DNA from: an uncultured Bacteroidales bacterium
GTDB lineage: Bacteria > Bacteroidota > Bacteroidia > Bacteroidales > Bacteroidaceae
Direction: 5' to 3'
NCBI GenBank assembly: GCA_902781515.1
Contig: CACZJU010000018.1
Span: 1 to 64,000 of the forward strand
DNA: 64,000 nt
The notes beneath the pieces are model-generated. The model worked only from the letters and a program-made list of their open reading frames with translations, was not told the DNA's origin and did not search any database. A program made the translations under genes and the position numbers. Numbering within the stretch: the first letter of the stretch is position 1; the number at the start of each line of letters is the position of its first letter. Shown in pieces: positions 7,716 to 19,917 of this stretch.

Positions 7716-8062
7716 ATGAGTAGTATTCAAACTGTATGGGAATTCTTACGCCGATACAAGTATTTTGTTGTTTTGGCGTTCTTTGCTATAGTAGTAGGAT
7801 TTGTCGACGAGGATAGCTTTTGGGACCGTCATCAACGCCTGAAGGAGATAGATGCTCTGCGTGCCGAAATGCAGTCGTATCAGAACCGTTACGAACGTGA
7901 CACCAAGGCTCTGGAGGAACTGGAAAGCAGTCAGGAAGAAGTGGTGCGCGTTGCCCGTGAACAATATCTTATGAAATATCCCAACGAGGATGTTTATGTC
8001 TTTATGGGTGAAGCTACATCCAACGTTAAGACTGAGACAAATACCGAGACAGAGGCAGGGGA

Positions 8063-8066
<4 letters not shown>
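7716..8066 (+). CDS. Septum formation initiator (FtsB/DivIC family)
   Basis: A 116-residue bitopic protein. A short N-terminus is followed by one membrane segment (about 16-32, YFVVLAFFAIVVGFV) and a periplasmic coiled coil rich in Glu and Arg (about 40-80, RLKEIDALRAEMQSYQNRYERD), ending in the family-like VAREQYLMKYPNEDVYVF. FtsB/DivIC proteins bridge FtsL and FtsQ in the divisome. The ATG at 7716 is chosen because the membrane segment starts soon after it and a promoter box lies just upstream; the open frame extends much further upstream only as an antisense shadow of dnaX. The stop overlaps the next start (ATGA). Confidence 0.88.
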
Positions 8067-11112
<3,046 letters not shown>

Positions 11113-11126
11113 AATAATTTTGTGAT

Positions 11127-12011
11127 ATGAACAGCATATTTAAAGGTTTAGGTATTGCGTTAGTAACGCCTTTCAAAAACGATAGTAGTGTTGACTACGA
11201 TGCGTTACTATCGCTTGTCGACTACCATATAGAGAGTGGAGTCGACTTTCTGTGTATCCTTGGCACTACTGCCGAGACACCATGTCTCACACGCGAGGAG
11301 AAACAAACGATAAAGGAAAAGATTGTTAAGCACGTCAAAGGACGTATGCCTATTCTGATGGGATGTGGCGGTAATTGCACCGCTACTGTTGTAGAGGAAA
11401 TAAAGAATACGGACTGGACTGGTATTGATGGTATTCTTTCTGTATGCCCTATGTACAACAAACCATCACAGGAAGGTCTATATCAGCATTTCCGTGCTAT
11501 TGCCGAAGTGAGTCCATTGCCAGTAGTCCTTTACAATGTGCCCGGACGTACTGGTGTTAATTTAACTGCTGACACGACTCTGCGTCTTGCTCATGATTTC
11601 AAGAATATCGTTGCAATCAAGGAGGCAAGTGGAAAGATTGATCAGATACGCGAAATTCTGGAAAAACGTCCGGAGGGATTCGACGTGTTGTCTGGAGACG
11701 ATAGTCTGACGCTTCAGGTGATGATGGCAGGTGGAGTAGGCATCATCAGTGTTGTGGGTAATGCCATACCCCGAGAGTTCGGACGCATGGTGCACCTGAT
11801 GCAGGAAGGCCGTATGGCAGAGGCAAAGATAATAAATGACGAACTCTTCGAGTTCTATAGCCTTATGTTCATCGACGGCAATCCTTCTGGTGTGAAGTCT
11901 GCACTGAATGTCTTAGGCAAAGCGGAAAATAAATTACGCTTGCCTTTGGTTCCTGTGACAGAACGTACCGGCAAGCGCATTGCTGAAATACTGAAGGATA
12001 TTACGATTTGA
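11127..12011 (+). CDS. dapA: 4-hydroxy-tetrahydrodipicolinate synthase
   Basis: Condenses pyruvate with aspartate semialdehyde in lysine and diaminopimelate synthesis. The TIM-barrel sequence shows the Schiff-base lysine Lys165 in NIVAIKEASGKI, the catalytic tyrosine in VVLYNVPGRTGVNL, and GTTAETPCL near the substrate carboxylate site. Length 294 is standard. It lies 14 bp downstream of ligA and is probably cotranscribed. Its 3' end overlaps the convergent MaoC gene by 11 bp. Confidence 0.96.
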   Translation: MNSIFKGLGIALVTPFKNDSSVDYDALLSLVDYHIESGVDFLCILGTTAETPCLTREEKQTIKEKIVKHVKGRMPILMGCGGNCTATVVEEIKNTDWTGIDGILSVCPMYNKPSQEGLYQHFRAIAEVSPLPVVLYNVPGRTGVNLTADTTLRLAHDFKNIVAIKEASGKIDQIREILEKRPEGFDVLSGDDSLTLQVMMAGGVGIISVVGNAIPREFGRMVHLMQEGRMAEAKIINDELFEFYSLMFIDGNPSGVKSALNVLGKAENKLRLPLVPVTERTGKRIAEILKDITI

Positions 12012-12462
12012 AGTAATAGACGAACATAGCCAGGCACTCAAGAGCCTTCTTGCCTGTTTCGTCTATCCATATTGTAATCTTGACGGTGGTCTTTATGGCA
12101 CCGCGAAGATTCAGCACTTCTTCCAGGTGTGCTGTCATAAATACGTGTTGCCCAGACAGTACTGGCTGAATGTATTTCAGTTTGTCCATTCCGTAGTTTA
12201 TCTGGCGTTCAAGATTACCAACTACTACAATCTGATTCCACATTACGGGAAGCAGTGACATAGTGAGGTAACCATGAGCTATTGTCTGTCCGAAAGGACT
12301 CTCACGCTTGCAACGTTCCTCGTCAACGTGTATCCACTGATGGTCGAGCGTGGCATCTGCAAACTGGTTGATACGCTCTTGTGTAACATGAATGTTCTCG
12401 CTCTTTCCAAGGTCTTTTCCAACCCATTGCTGGAACTCCTCGAATGAATTAATCTGAATCAT
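12001..12462 (-). CDS. MaoC-like (R)-specific enoyl-CoA hydratase
   Basis: A 153-residue hot-dog-fold protein. The hydratase motif is clear: DATLDHQWIHVDEERC, then SPFGQTIAHGYLTMSL, containing the Asp and His of the (R)-hydratase signature. Family members hydrate trans-2-enoyl-CoA to (R)-3-hydroxyacyl-CoA. The physiological substrate is not evident from the neighbours (dapA and kdsA). It is a single-gene unit with a TATCTTTG box upstream on the minus strand. Confidence 0.88.
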   Translation of the reverse strand: MIQINSFEEFQQWVGKDLGKSENIHVTQERINQFADATLDHQWIHVDEERCKRESPFGQTIAHGYLTMSLLPVMWNQIVVVGNLERQINYGMDKLKYIQPVLSGQHVFMTAHLEEVLNLRGAIKTTVKITIWIDETGKKALECLAMFVYYFKS

Positions 12463-12490
12463 ATTTTTATATAATTATGTTTTCGTAAGA

Positions 12491-12498
12491 CAAAGATA
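12491..12498 (-). promoter_or_regulatory. -7 box for the MaoC-like gene
   Basis: TATCTTTG on the minus strand lies about 30 bp before the start codon and matches TAnnTTTG. Confidence 0.6.
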
Positions 12499-12521
12499 CG
12501 GATTAATTGAGAATTATTTCT

Positions 12522-12529
12522 TATTTTTG
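12522..12529 (+). promoter_or_regulatory. -7 box for kdsA
   Basis: TATTTTTG lies 17 bp before the kdsA ATG and matches TAnnTTTG. It would drive kdsA, kdsD and the phospholipase D-like gene. Confidence 0.55.
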
Positions 12530-12546
12530 CAAAAAATATAATTCAA

Positions 12547-13302
12547 ATGAAACCAATCTTTATTGCTGGGCCATGCGTTATCGAGTCAATGGATTGTCTG
12601 GAAGAGGTCGCTCACGAGTTGGTTAGACTTCGTGACCTATATGATTTGGATATTTATTTCAAGGCATCTTTCGATAAAGCTAATCGTACCAGTCTTAACA
12701 GTTTTCGCGGACCGGGTATGGAACGCGGATTGCAGATGATGGCTGATATTCGGGAGAAATATCATCTTCCTTTGATAACGGATATTCATGAGAGTTGTCA
12801 GGCAGAACCTGTAGGACGTGTGATGGATGCTATTCAGATTCCTGCCTTCCTATGTCGTCAAACCGACCTCTTGGTTGCTGCAGCAAAGACCGGTAAACCT
12901 GTAAATATAAAGAAGGCCCAGTTCCTGTCGGGGCAGGATATGAAATATCCCGTTGAGAAGTGTCGTGAAAGTGGTGCTTCCGATGTTTGGCTGACAGAAC
13001 GTGGCAATATTTATGGTTATAACAATCTGGTTGTAGATTTCCGTAACATTCCAGACATGAAGCAGTGGACACCACGTGTGATTATGGATTGTACGCATAG
13101 TGTTCAGCGTCCTGGTGCAGGAGGTGGAAAGACCAGTGGTAACAGAGAGTTCGTTCCGGCTATGGCTATGGCTGCAAAAGCCTTTGGAGCAAACGGATAT
13201 TTCTTTGAGATTCATCCAAATCCGGAAGAAGCCTTGAGCGATGGTCCCAACATGCTTTATCTGAACGAATTTGAAAACGTAATTAAGGAGTTAATCAAGT
13301 GA
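12547..13302 (+). CDS. kdsA: 3-deoxy-8-phosphooctulonate synthase (KDO-8-P synthase)
   Basis: Condenses arabinose-5-phosphate with phosphoenolpyruvate for the Kdo of lipopolysaccharide. Motifs include IAGPCVIES at the N-terminus, FKASFDKANRTS for PEP binding and AFLCRQTDLL. Cys10 occupies the place where metal-dependent enzymes (for example Aquifex) have a metal ligand and E. coli has Asn, so this one is predicted to be metal-dependent. At 251 residues it is slightly shorter than E. coli KdsA (284), mostly at the N-terminus. The next gene supplies its substrate. Confidence 0.95.
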   Translation: MKPIFIAGPCVIESMDCLEEVAHELVRLRDLYDLDIYFKASFDKANRTSLNSFRGPGMERGLQMMADIREKYHLPLITDIHESCQAEPVGRVMDAIQIPAFLCRQTDLLVAAAKTGKPVNIKKAQFLSGQDMKYPVEKCRESGASDVWLTERGNIYGYNNLVVDFRNIPDMKQWTPRVIMDCTHSVQRPGAGGGKTSGNREFVPAMAMAAKAFGANGYFFEIHPNPEEALSDGPNMLYLNEFENVIKELIK

Positions 13303-14246
13303 CAAACCGAGAAATAGCAGCTCAGTGTCTTCGTGATGAGGCACAAGCCATTTTAAGTCTAATACCTCAGCTTGACGAACAGTTCGACAAGGCTGTGGAC
13401 TTGATATTTCATTGTAAGGGAAAGGTAATCCTTACTGGAGTTGGTAAAAGTGGTCATATCGGTGCCAAGATTGCCGCTACGCTAAGTAGTACGGGTACTC
13501 CAGCGTTTTATGTTTCTCCTCTCGATCTCTATCACGGAGACTTAGGCGTTATGACTCCAGACGATGTGGTTGTAGCCATCAGTCATAGTGGAATGACAGA
13601 TGAATTGCTTCGTTTTGTTCCATTCCTGATAGAAGAGCATATTCCTCTTATAGGTATAAGCAGTAATCCGGAAAGTTTGTTGGCAAAGAATTCTTCATGC
13701 CATATCAATGTTGATATACGTCACGAGGCTTGTCCTTTGAACTTGGCTCCAACCAGCAGTACCACAGCAACTTTGGCAATGGGCGATGCTTTGGCTTGTG
13801 CCTTGATAGAACGCCGTCAGTTCAAAGAACGCGATTTTGCACGTTTCCATCCTGGCGGTTCGTTGGGCAAACGCCTGCTTACTCGTGCCCGTGATGTAAT
13901 GCGTAGTGAAGACCTTCCTATCATATCTCCGGATACCACTTTGCCAGAAACTGTTACCCATGTGAGCGCAGGTCGTCTGGGACTTTGTGTGATTATAGAA
14001 AACGAGCAGATTTTAGGAATTATTACTGACGGAGACGTGCGTCGTGCTATGCAGAATCTTCAGGAAGGTTTCTTCAATATGCCAGTCTCTGCAGTGATGA
14101 CTCGTACTCCTAAATGTGTTGACCCGGATACAAAAATTAGCGAAATTCAGCGTCTGATGCAGCAGAATAAGATTCATGCAGTGTTGGTGGTTGATAAACA
14201 GCATCGTTTGGTGGGTATCGTGGACAACTTCAGTTGTATGTTGTAA
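13299..14246 (+). CDS. kdsD: Arabinose-5-phosphate isomerase
   Basis: Converts ribulose-5-phosphate to arabinose-5-phosphate, the substrate of KdsA. An N-terminal SIS domain (VILTGVGKSGHIGAKIAATLSSTGTPAFYV, DVVVAISHSGMTDELL) is followed by the family's ERDFARFHPGGSLGKRLL and two CBS domains (DVMRSEDLP..., SAVMTRTPKCV...). The start is GTG, overlapping the kdsA stop (GTGA), which implies translational coupling. Length 315 is close to E. coli KdsD (328). Confidence 0.95.
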   Translation: MTNREIAAQCLRDEAQAILSLIPQLDEQFDKAVDLIFHCKGKVILTGVGKSGHIGAKIAATLSSTGTPAFYVSPLDLYHGDLGVMTPDDVVVAISHSGMTDELLRFVPFLIEEHIPLIGISSNPESLLAKNSSCHINVDIRHEACPLNLAPTSSTTATLAMGDALACALIERRQFKERDFARFHPGGSLGKRLLTRARDVMRSEDLPIISPDTTLPETVTHVSAGRLGLCVIIENEQILGIITDGDVRRAMQNLQEGFFNMPVSAVMTRTPKCVDPDTKISEIQRLMQQNKIHAVLVVDKQHRLVGIVDNFSCML

Positions 14247-15463
14247 TGCGTTTCCTGTCGCTAATATTTCTTCTCTTCATTTCTTCTTTTACGTGTGGTC
14301 AGACTACATGCGATGAAGTGCGTCAGGCACTTTTGTCTCATGGTAATCCTGAATTTGAGAAATGTAAGATTTCCTTGCTACCTTCTGCCAGAGAGAAATA
14401 TGCCGACATGTTTTCTGCTATACGTGATGCCGAGTATTATGTTCATCTCGAATATTTTATATTCCGTCTGGATTCCATTGGTTCGGAATTGATAAATCTG
14501 CTTCACGAAAAGGTTCAGCAGGGAGTGGAAGTGCGTCTGCTCATAGATGCATACGGAAATTGGAAGGCTCCTTGTCCGATGACTGACGAGCGGATGGATA
14601 GTATTCGAGCTCTTGGGATTAAATTGGCTGTATTTGACCCGATTCGTTTCCCTTGGCTTCCTAATCTCCTTCATCGCGATCATAGAAAGATTGTGGTGGT
14701 TGATGGGAAATATGCATGGACTGGAGGTATGAATGTTGCCGATTATTATATTCATGGAACGGAACGTACAGGACCGTGGCGTGATATGCAGGCCCGATTC
14801 GAAGGTCCAATTGTTGATGAGTTCCAAAAGATATTCGTTCGTATATGGGAGAAGACTTCAGGAGAGAACCTGTTTGATTTGCGTTATCGTGTTCCTTCTG
14901 AAACGAAGGACGGACTCAATATGATTATGGTCAACAGAGAACCAAAGACATCCAACAGACAGATACGCAGAGCGTATGTATCGCTGCTTGATGCTGCTAA
15001 GGAAGAGGTCCGTATCGTGAATCCTTATCCTACAAACACTCATAGCGTGCGTCTTGCCATGAAACGTGCTTTGCGACGTGGTGTGAATGTCAAGGTTATG
15101 GTGTCTTCATCAAGTGATAATCGTGTAGTTCCGGATGTGATAGCTGTGCAGATGAAGAATTTTGCTGATCATGGGGCGGAGATATTTTATTATGATGCAG
15201 GATTTCATCATACGAAGGTGATAACTGTTGATGGAGCTATATCAATGGTTGGTACTGCTAATATGGACGGACGTAGTATGCGTTACGATTATGAAGTGAA
15301 TGTTGTGGTATTCGATTCATTGACAACGTCTCGTCTTAACAAGATATTTGACGATGATACTAAGGATTGTCATATGATGGAACGCAAATATTTCCGCAAG
15401 GAGGTACCACTTCGTCACCGTTTCATCGGTCGGGTGTTTCAGCCGATAAAAGGTCTTCTTTGA
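14246..15463 (+). CDS. Phospholipase D-like / cardiolipin synthase family protein
   Basis: Two HKD motifs define the PLD superfamily: HRKIVVVDGKYAWTGGMN and HTKVITVDGAISMVGTANMD. The protein is 405 residues and opens with a signal peptide-like stretch (MRFLSLIFLLFISSFTC) instead of the two membrane helices of classical cardiolipin synthases, so the enzyme is probably exported or anchored at the outer face. The reaction may be cardiolipin formation or phosphodiester hydrolysis. The ATG at 14246 overlaps the kdsD stop (TAATG) and is preferred over a TTG 12 bp upstream. Confidence 0.88.
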   Translation: MRFLSLIFLLFISSFTCGQTTCDEVRQALLSHGNPEFEKCKISLLPSAREKYADMFSAIRDAEYYVHLEYFIFRLDSIGSELINLLHEKVQQGVEVRLLIDAYGNWKAPCPMTDERMDSIRALGIKLAVFDPIRFPWLPNLLHRDHRKIVVVDGKYAWTGGMNVADYYIHGTERTGPWRDMQARFEGPIVDEFQKIFVRIWEKTSGENLFDLRYRVPSETKDGLNMIMVNREPKTSNRQIRRAYVSLLDAAKEEVRIVNPYPTNTHSVRLAMKRALRRGVNVKVMVSSSSDNRVVPDVIAVQMKNFADHGAEIFYYDAGFHHTKVITVDGAISMVGTANMDGRSMRYDYEVNVVVFDSLTTSRLNKIFDDDTKDCHMMERKYFRKEVPLRHRFIGRVFQPIKGLL

Positions 15464-15469
15464 TTGTTT

Positions 15470-17578
15470 TTATAAACGACTGGAAATAAGGTCGTGCATT
15501 ATCGAAAGGTCATATTCGGTCTTTCCAAAATCCAACAGCCATTTGCTGTCATTGTCAAAAGGCTCCAAGGCATCTTTTGCTTCGGGATTTGCAGACAGGT
15601 ATCTATGGGCATATTCTGCATATCTGGTCATAGTTAGGGGCATATCATTCATCAGCCATGCTGCATGTCCCATGTTAATGCAGTCTTCCCACGTAACCTC
15701 TTCCGGAGTTTCATCAAATATGCGTTGGTAGTGTTTCAATGCCAGTTCATAATCATGCTTATTGATTGCACACCAAGCAAGAGCGCGCAGCGATGGCGTA
15801 ATGCGTTGCCCTTTAAACTCCAGTTTGTAGAATCTTTTCTCTGCTTCGTCCCAGTTCTTCAGTTGAATGTAACATAGTCCGACTTCTGTCAGGATGTGCG
15901 GGTCGTCGGGAGTCATGGATTCAAGCATCAGTAATTGGTTCAACTGATTCTCGTACTGTCCTATGCGTGCGTAGCAGTATTGAAGTCGATAAATGACATT
16001 CTTGTTTTGTGGAACGAGCATATCGGCTTGTTGATAGTAGCGGATGGCACGTTGAATTTTTCCTTGTTCCTGTGCACATAATCCCAGCTTTAGCAACAGG
16101 TCGCAGTCAACACCTTGTGCTGATGCCAACATTGAAAGGTGTCGCTCGGCTGTTTCATAGTGCTTATTGCGAAGGAGCAGCATTCCCGTTTCGTAAAGGA
16201 AATGACATTCGTGAGTCAGCAGTTCTTGCGTCAGTACATTATCTATAAGCAAAGTGTTGGATGTGAATACATCAGGCCACATTGAGGTCCAAGGTGAACG
16301 ACGTATCAGTCTATAGAGACATTGCAGGGCATTTTGGAATTCATTCCTATTCTCCTTTATGTCCTCGAAATACCCGTTGTTGTTTGACATTGCTTCCTTG
16401 ATGTGCGCTTGCTGTTCTGGAGACATATGGCTATACAGACAGTATAACGAGAATTTGTCGCTGTCGCATATAGGCATCTTTACAAGAAGGTCCATGCCCT
16501 TAAAATCTGGCTTCGATGCATCGAAAGGTAATAGCCAATGACCTACATTGTGGAAGAATGGGAAATTCTTCAATGAGGTGAAGGTGCTCAGATTGATGTC
16601 CATTCCCTCCTGAAACATACGAGCCATTTCCTTCAGTCCGTCCTTAAGTACACGCTTTGTCTTACGGTCGAGGATTTTGGCAGTTTCAGAATCGGTTAAA
16701 TCTATCTCCATGTCATCGAATCCTAGTTTATGACGCTGTTGTGTGACTCGTATTAATGTAGGAAATATCTCGTTTTCAAAGCGTTTGCGCACTCTCTCGC
16801 TTTCTTGATAGAGACAGATAAAATGTTGTATTTGTGTAAGGTCGTCGGAGTAGTTTCCCTCATTCATGCGCAATTTTATGTCATGTATCTCGTCTGAATA
16901 CAATTTCATTGCCTGTGCATGAATCTGTGTGGCAAAACACAATGCTATTAGTGCTTTGGCCTTCACTTCACGGCAGGTTGATGTTATGAAATCGGAAACA
17001 AATGTCAGTTTGCGAATATCGAAATGGTGCATCATCGACAATGTCAGGGCACTAATGCAATAAGCCTGCTGGTGTTCGTCGAGATGGTTTGTCATTAATA
17101 TCTGCAATTCCGAACTCTCTTGAGCGGTTAAATATGGTGATGTCCAAATGAGGTCGAACAAGATATCCATCTTGTCTGCGCCGATTTGTTTAATCTCGCT
17201 GGTATTTTCTTTAATGAATCCCGACAGCGTGATATTGCAGCTTATTAGGCGTTGTGCCGTTTCGCTGAAAACGTCATGTATGATGTTTACGTGATAATCG
17301 TAGCGCAATAGCAATAATTGTTCGAATACCTCCCGTCTCATGTTGTTAAGGTATGAAGCGCGATATGGGTCAGAACCATATTCCTCTAACTGCTTCATCA
17401 TGAGAGTGTATTGAAGACTGAGGTTTTCTACTTTCTGTTTTATTGTATTGCGTCGGGGGAGTTCCGTCAGCATATCGAGCAATCTCAGCATTGTGTCAAA
17501 TGCTGGTGACATATGTCCATCCAGTAGTTCGTGTTCAATGGTATGGGTCAGTTGCTCGAATGTGGCTTTATCTACCAT
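15470..17578 (-). CDS. Tetratricopeptide-repeat protein of unknown function
   Basis: A soluble protein of about 702 residues with no signal peptide. The N-terminal two thirds is helical and unrecognised. The C-terminal third has TPR units such as CDLLLKLGLCAQEQGKIQRAIRYYQQADMLVP and PHILTEVGLCYIQLKNWDEAEKRFYKLE. The start is taken at the ATG (MVDKATFEQL); an in-frame TTG lies 24 bp upstream. It overlaps the end of the NMT1-like lipoprotein gene by 7 bp, so the two are probably one transcript. TPR proteins are scaffolds; the partner is unknown. Confidence 0.8.
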   Translation of the reverse strand: MVDKATFEQLTHTIEHELLDGHMSPAFDTMLRLLDMLTELPRRNTIKQKVENLSLQYTLMMKQLEEYGSDPYRASYLNNMRREVFEQLLLLRYDYHVNIIHDVFSETAQRLISCNITLSGFIKENTSEIKQIGADKMDILFDLIWTSPYLTAQESSELQILMTNHLDEHQQAYCISALTLSMMHHFDIRKLTFVSDFITSTCREVKAKALIALCFATQIHAQAMKLYSDEIHDIKLRMNEGNYSDDLTQIQHFICLYQESERVRKRFENEIFPTLIRVTQQRHKLGFDDMEIDLTDSETAKILDRKTKRVLKDGLKEMARMFQEGMDINLSTFTSLKNFPFFHNVGHWLLPFDASKPDFKGMDLLVKMPICDSDKFSLYCLYSHMSPEQQAHIKEAMSNNNGYFEDIKENRNEFQNALQCLYRLIRRSPWTSMWPDVFTSNTLLIDNVLTQELLTHECHFLYETGMLLLRNKHYETAERHLSMLASAQGVDCDLLLKLGLCAQEQGKIQRAIRYYQQADMLVPQNKNVIYRLQYCYARIGQYENQLNQLLMLESMTPDDPHILTEVGLCYIQLKNWDEAEKRFYKLEFKGQRITPSLRALAWCAINKHDYELALKHYQRIFDETPEEVTWEDCINMGHAAWLMNDMPLTMTRYAEYAHRYLSANPEAKDALEPFDNDSKWLLDFGKTEYDLSIMHDLISSRL

Positions 17579-18528
17579 TTTCTTAATGATTCCAGTTTCC
17601 AACTACGTGGAGCTCGTTCGCGTGACAGCAACCATCTGGCAGCCTCGTTCACGTTCCCTTCGTCAGGCTGATGTGATTTAAGGAAGTGGGGGATATGTAG
17701 TGTGTCGATTGAATTCTTGCTCAATGCATACTCCTCAAGCAGTATGCGGTGAATGCTGTCAGTATTTCCTTCATTGTTGTTAAGTCTTTCCACGACTTTG
17801 TCGTACACGTTGAGGAATGTCTTTATTTGTTTGTTTCTTAAGCTGTCTTTCAACGTTTTGCTTAGGGCTGCGAAGCAATTGAAGAATGGGATTGAATCTT
17901 CATCAAGTTTGCATGCCAGTTTCTTGTTTCCTGCCATCATCGCCTCTGTTGCGTATGGTTCTGGAAGAAGTGCTGCATCCACAAGCTGTTCCGTAAGCAT
18001 AGTCTTGCGCAGACGTACATCGTTGATTTGTGCCCTGTAAATATCGGCCTGTTCCAATCCTGCTTCCTTCATTATCTGGTCGCTCCAATAGTCACTCGTA
18101 CTGTGCCTGTCGAGAGCCACCATTCGCTCCTGCAGATGTTTCAGTTTCCTGATGCGTTTTGTTTTGGCTGTCACCAATGTTAGTCTTCCTGGAAGACTTG
18201 TCAAAGCACGTACAGTATCAGGCATCAGTAATATTCGTGCTATATCTGTATATGCAACTGCAGAGCGTTGATTTGTAAGTGCCGTATCGCAGTCCATCTG
18301 CGAAAGATATTCGTCAATCCGAATGTCCAAACCTTCATTCGCAAACAGACCCATGCGTTGTGCATAGTATATGGGCAGGCAATCCATTACTGGCATTACT
18401 GCCACATGGAGAGCTAACGAGTCACGCTTGCGCACATCTTCTGGAGATTCGGTCGCCTGCTCTTTTTGGCACGAGATAAAAGATAGGAAAAAGCAAAAAG
18501 TAGAAAGTAAATATGCTCGAAGTTTCAT
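17572..18528 (-). CDS. NMT1/THI5-like substrate-binding lipoprotein
   Basis: A 318-residue lipoprotein with a signal peptide ending in the lipobox SFISC (Cys20). The mature part resembles periplasmic binding proteins of the NMT1/SsuA type: LHVAVMPVMDCLPIYYAQRMGLFANEGLDIRIDEY is the usual opening, and DAALLPEPYATEA matches the hinge region. Such proteins feed ABC importers for sulfonates, thiamine precursors or similar ligands, but no permease or ATPase gene is adjacent. The start codon sits in the loop of a 17-bp inverted repeat. Confidence 0.82.
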   Translation of the reverse strand: MKLRAYLLSTFCFFLSFISCQKEQATESPEDVRKRDSLALHVAVMPVMDCLPIYYAQRMGLFANEGLDIRIDEYLSQMDCDTALTNQRSAVAYTDIARILLMPDTVRALTSLPGRLTLVTAKTKRIRKLKHLQERMVALDRHSTSDYWSDQIMKEAGLEQADIYRAQINDVRLRKTMLTEQLVDAALLPEPYATEAMMAGNKKLACKLDEDSIPFFNCFAALSKTLKDSLRNKQIKTFLNVYDKVVERLNNNEGNTDSIHRILLEEYALSKNSIDTLHIPHFLKSHQPDEGNVNEAARWLLSRERAPRSWKLESLRKW

Positions 18529-18556
18529 AGTCTTGGCTTTTTACTTTCTACTTTTT
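18495..18556 (-). repeat. 17-bp perfect inverted repeat around a start codon
   Basis: AAAAAGTAGAAAGTAAA at 18495-18511 and its exact reverse complement at 18540-18556 leave a 28-nt loop that contains the ATG (18526-18528) of the NMT1-like lipoprotein gene. One arm encodes part of the signal peptide (YLLSTF). In mRNA it could fold as an AU-rich hairpin with the start exposed in the loop. Confidence 0.7.
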
Positions 18557-18574
18557 ACTTGTTATATAAAGGTA

Positions 18575-19843
18575 TTAACCCTTGATGGCTGCAATACCGG
18601 GAAGTACCTTGCCTTCGATAGCCTCAAGCAGAGCACCACCACCAGTAGAGATGTAGCTAACCTTGTCCTCAAGACCGAACTTGTGAACGCAAGCTACTGA
18701 GTCACCACCACCAATGAGTGAGAATGCACCTTCGGCAGTAGCCTTGGCAACGGCGTCACCGATAGCGCGGCTACCAGCGGTGAATTCGTCGCATTCGAAG
18801 CAGCCGGCAGGACCGTTCCACAGGATGGTCTTGGCACCTTCGATAGCTTTAGCGAACTTAGCCTGGCTCTTGGGACCTACATCCAGACCTTCCCAACCTT
18901 CTTCAATAGCGTTGGAGGGGAAAGTCTTGATTTGAGCACCGGGCTTAACGCTGAATGTAGAGAAATCGTAGTCTGTGCAGCATACGCTGTCTTCAGCGAG
19001 CACGAGTTCTACACCGTTCTTCTTAGCCATTTCTTCAACACCCAGAGCAACGTCCAGCTTGTCGAGCTCAACGATAGAGTTACCAATTTCGCCACCGTGA
19101 GCCTTTACGAATGTGTAGGTCATACCACCGCAGAGGATGAGCTTGTCAACCTTACCCAGCAGGTTCTCGATGATACCAATCTTGGTGCTGACCTTCGAAC
19201 CACCCATAATGGCAACGAAGGGACGCTTGATGTCGCTAAGTACGTTGTCAACGGCCTGTACTTCCTTCTCCATGAGGAAACCGAGCATCTTGTTGTCTGC
19301 GTCGAAGTAGTCAGCGATGACAGCTGTAGAAGCATGCTTGCGGTGAGCTGTACCGAATGCGTCCATAACGTAGCAGTCAGCATAGCTTGCCAGAGTCTTG
19401 GCAAACTCCTTCTGAGTAGCCTTCAAAGCCTTCTTAGCCTCGTCGTACTCAGGAGTACCCTTTTCCAGACCTACGGGCTTGCCTTCCTCTTCGGGATAGA
19501 AGCGCAGGTTCTCCAGCAGCAGAGCCTCACCCATTTTCAGGGCAGCAGCCTGCTCCTGAGCCTTAGCGCAGTCGGGAGCGAAAGCTACGGGAACACCCAG
19601 AGCCTTTGCAACGGCATCCTTAATCTGGCCGAGAGACTTCTTCATGTCAACCTTGCCCTTGGGCTTACCCATGTGTGACATGATGATGACTGCACCACCT
19701 TCATTCAGGATGTGCTTCAGAGTGGGCAGGGCACCGCGTATGCGGGTGTCGTCAGTGATGTTGCCATTTCCGTCCAAGGGTACATTGAAGTCAACACGCA
19801 CGATAGCCTTCTTACCGGCGAATTTGTAATCTTTAATGGTCAT
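18575..19843 (-). CDS. pgk: Phosphoglycerate kinase
   Basis: Glycolytic enzyme that makes ATP from 1,3-bisphosphoglycerate. The N-terminal domain shows [15 protein letters not shown] and [13 protein letters not shown]; the C-terminal nucleotide domain shows [18 protein letters not shown] and [15 protein letters not shown], ending in [21 protein letters not shown]. Length 422 is normal. It precedes the NMT1-like and TPR genes on the same strand (46-bp gap). Codon use looks strongly biased, as expected of a highly expressed gene. Confidence 0.97.
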   Translation of the reverse strand: MTIKDYKFAGKKAIVRVDFNVPLDGNGNITDDTRIRGALPTLKHILNEGGAVIIMSHMGKPKGKVDMKKSLGQIKDAVAKALGVPVAFAPDCAKAQEQAAALKMGEALLLENLRFYPEEEGKPVGLEKGTPEYDEAKKALKATQKEFAKTLASYADCYVMDAFGTAHRKHASTAVIADYFDADNKMLGFLMEKEVQAVDNVLSDIKRPFVAIMGGSKVSTKIGIIENLLGKVDKLILCGGMTYTFVKAHGGEIGNSIVELDKLDVALGVEEMAKKNGVELVLAEDSVCCTDYDFSTFSVKPGAQIKTFPSNAIEEGWEGLDVGPKSQAKFAKAIEGAKTILWNGPAGCFECDEFTAGSRAIGDAVAKATAEGAFSLIGGGDSVACVHKFGLEDKVSYISTGGGALLEAIEGKVLPGIAAIKG

Positions 19844-19884
19844 AGTTGTTTTGTTATTAAATTAATGAATAGTGTATCGCACGA

Positions 19885-19892
19885 CAAAGATA
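19885..19892 (-). promoter_or_regulatory. -7 box for pgk
   Basis: TATCTTTG on the minus strand lies about 42 bp upstream of the pgk start. Confidence 0.6.
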
Positions 19893-19917
19893 CGAATAAA
19901 ATGTCAATTGCCAAATA

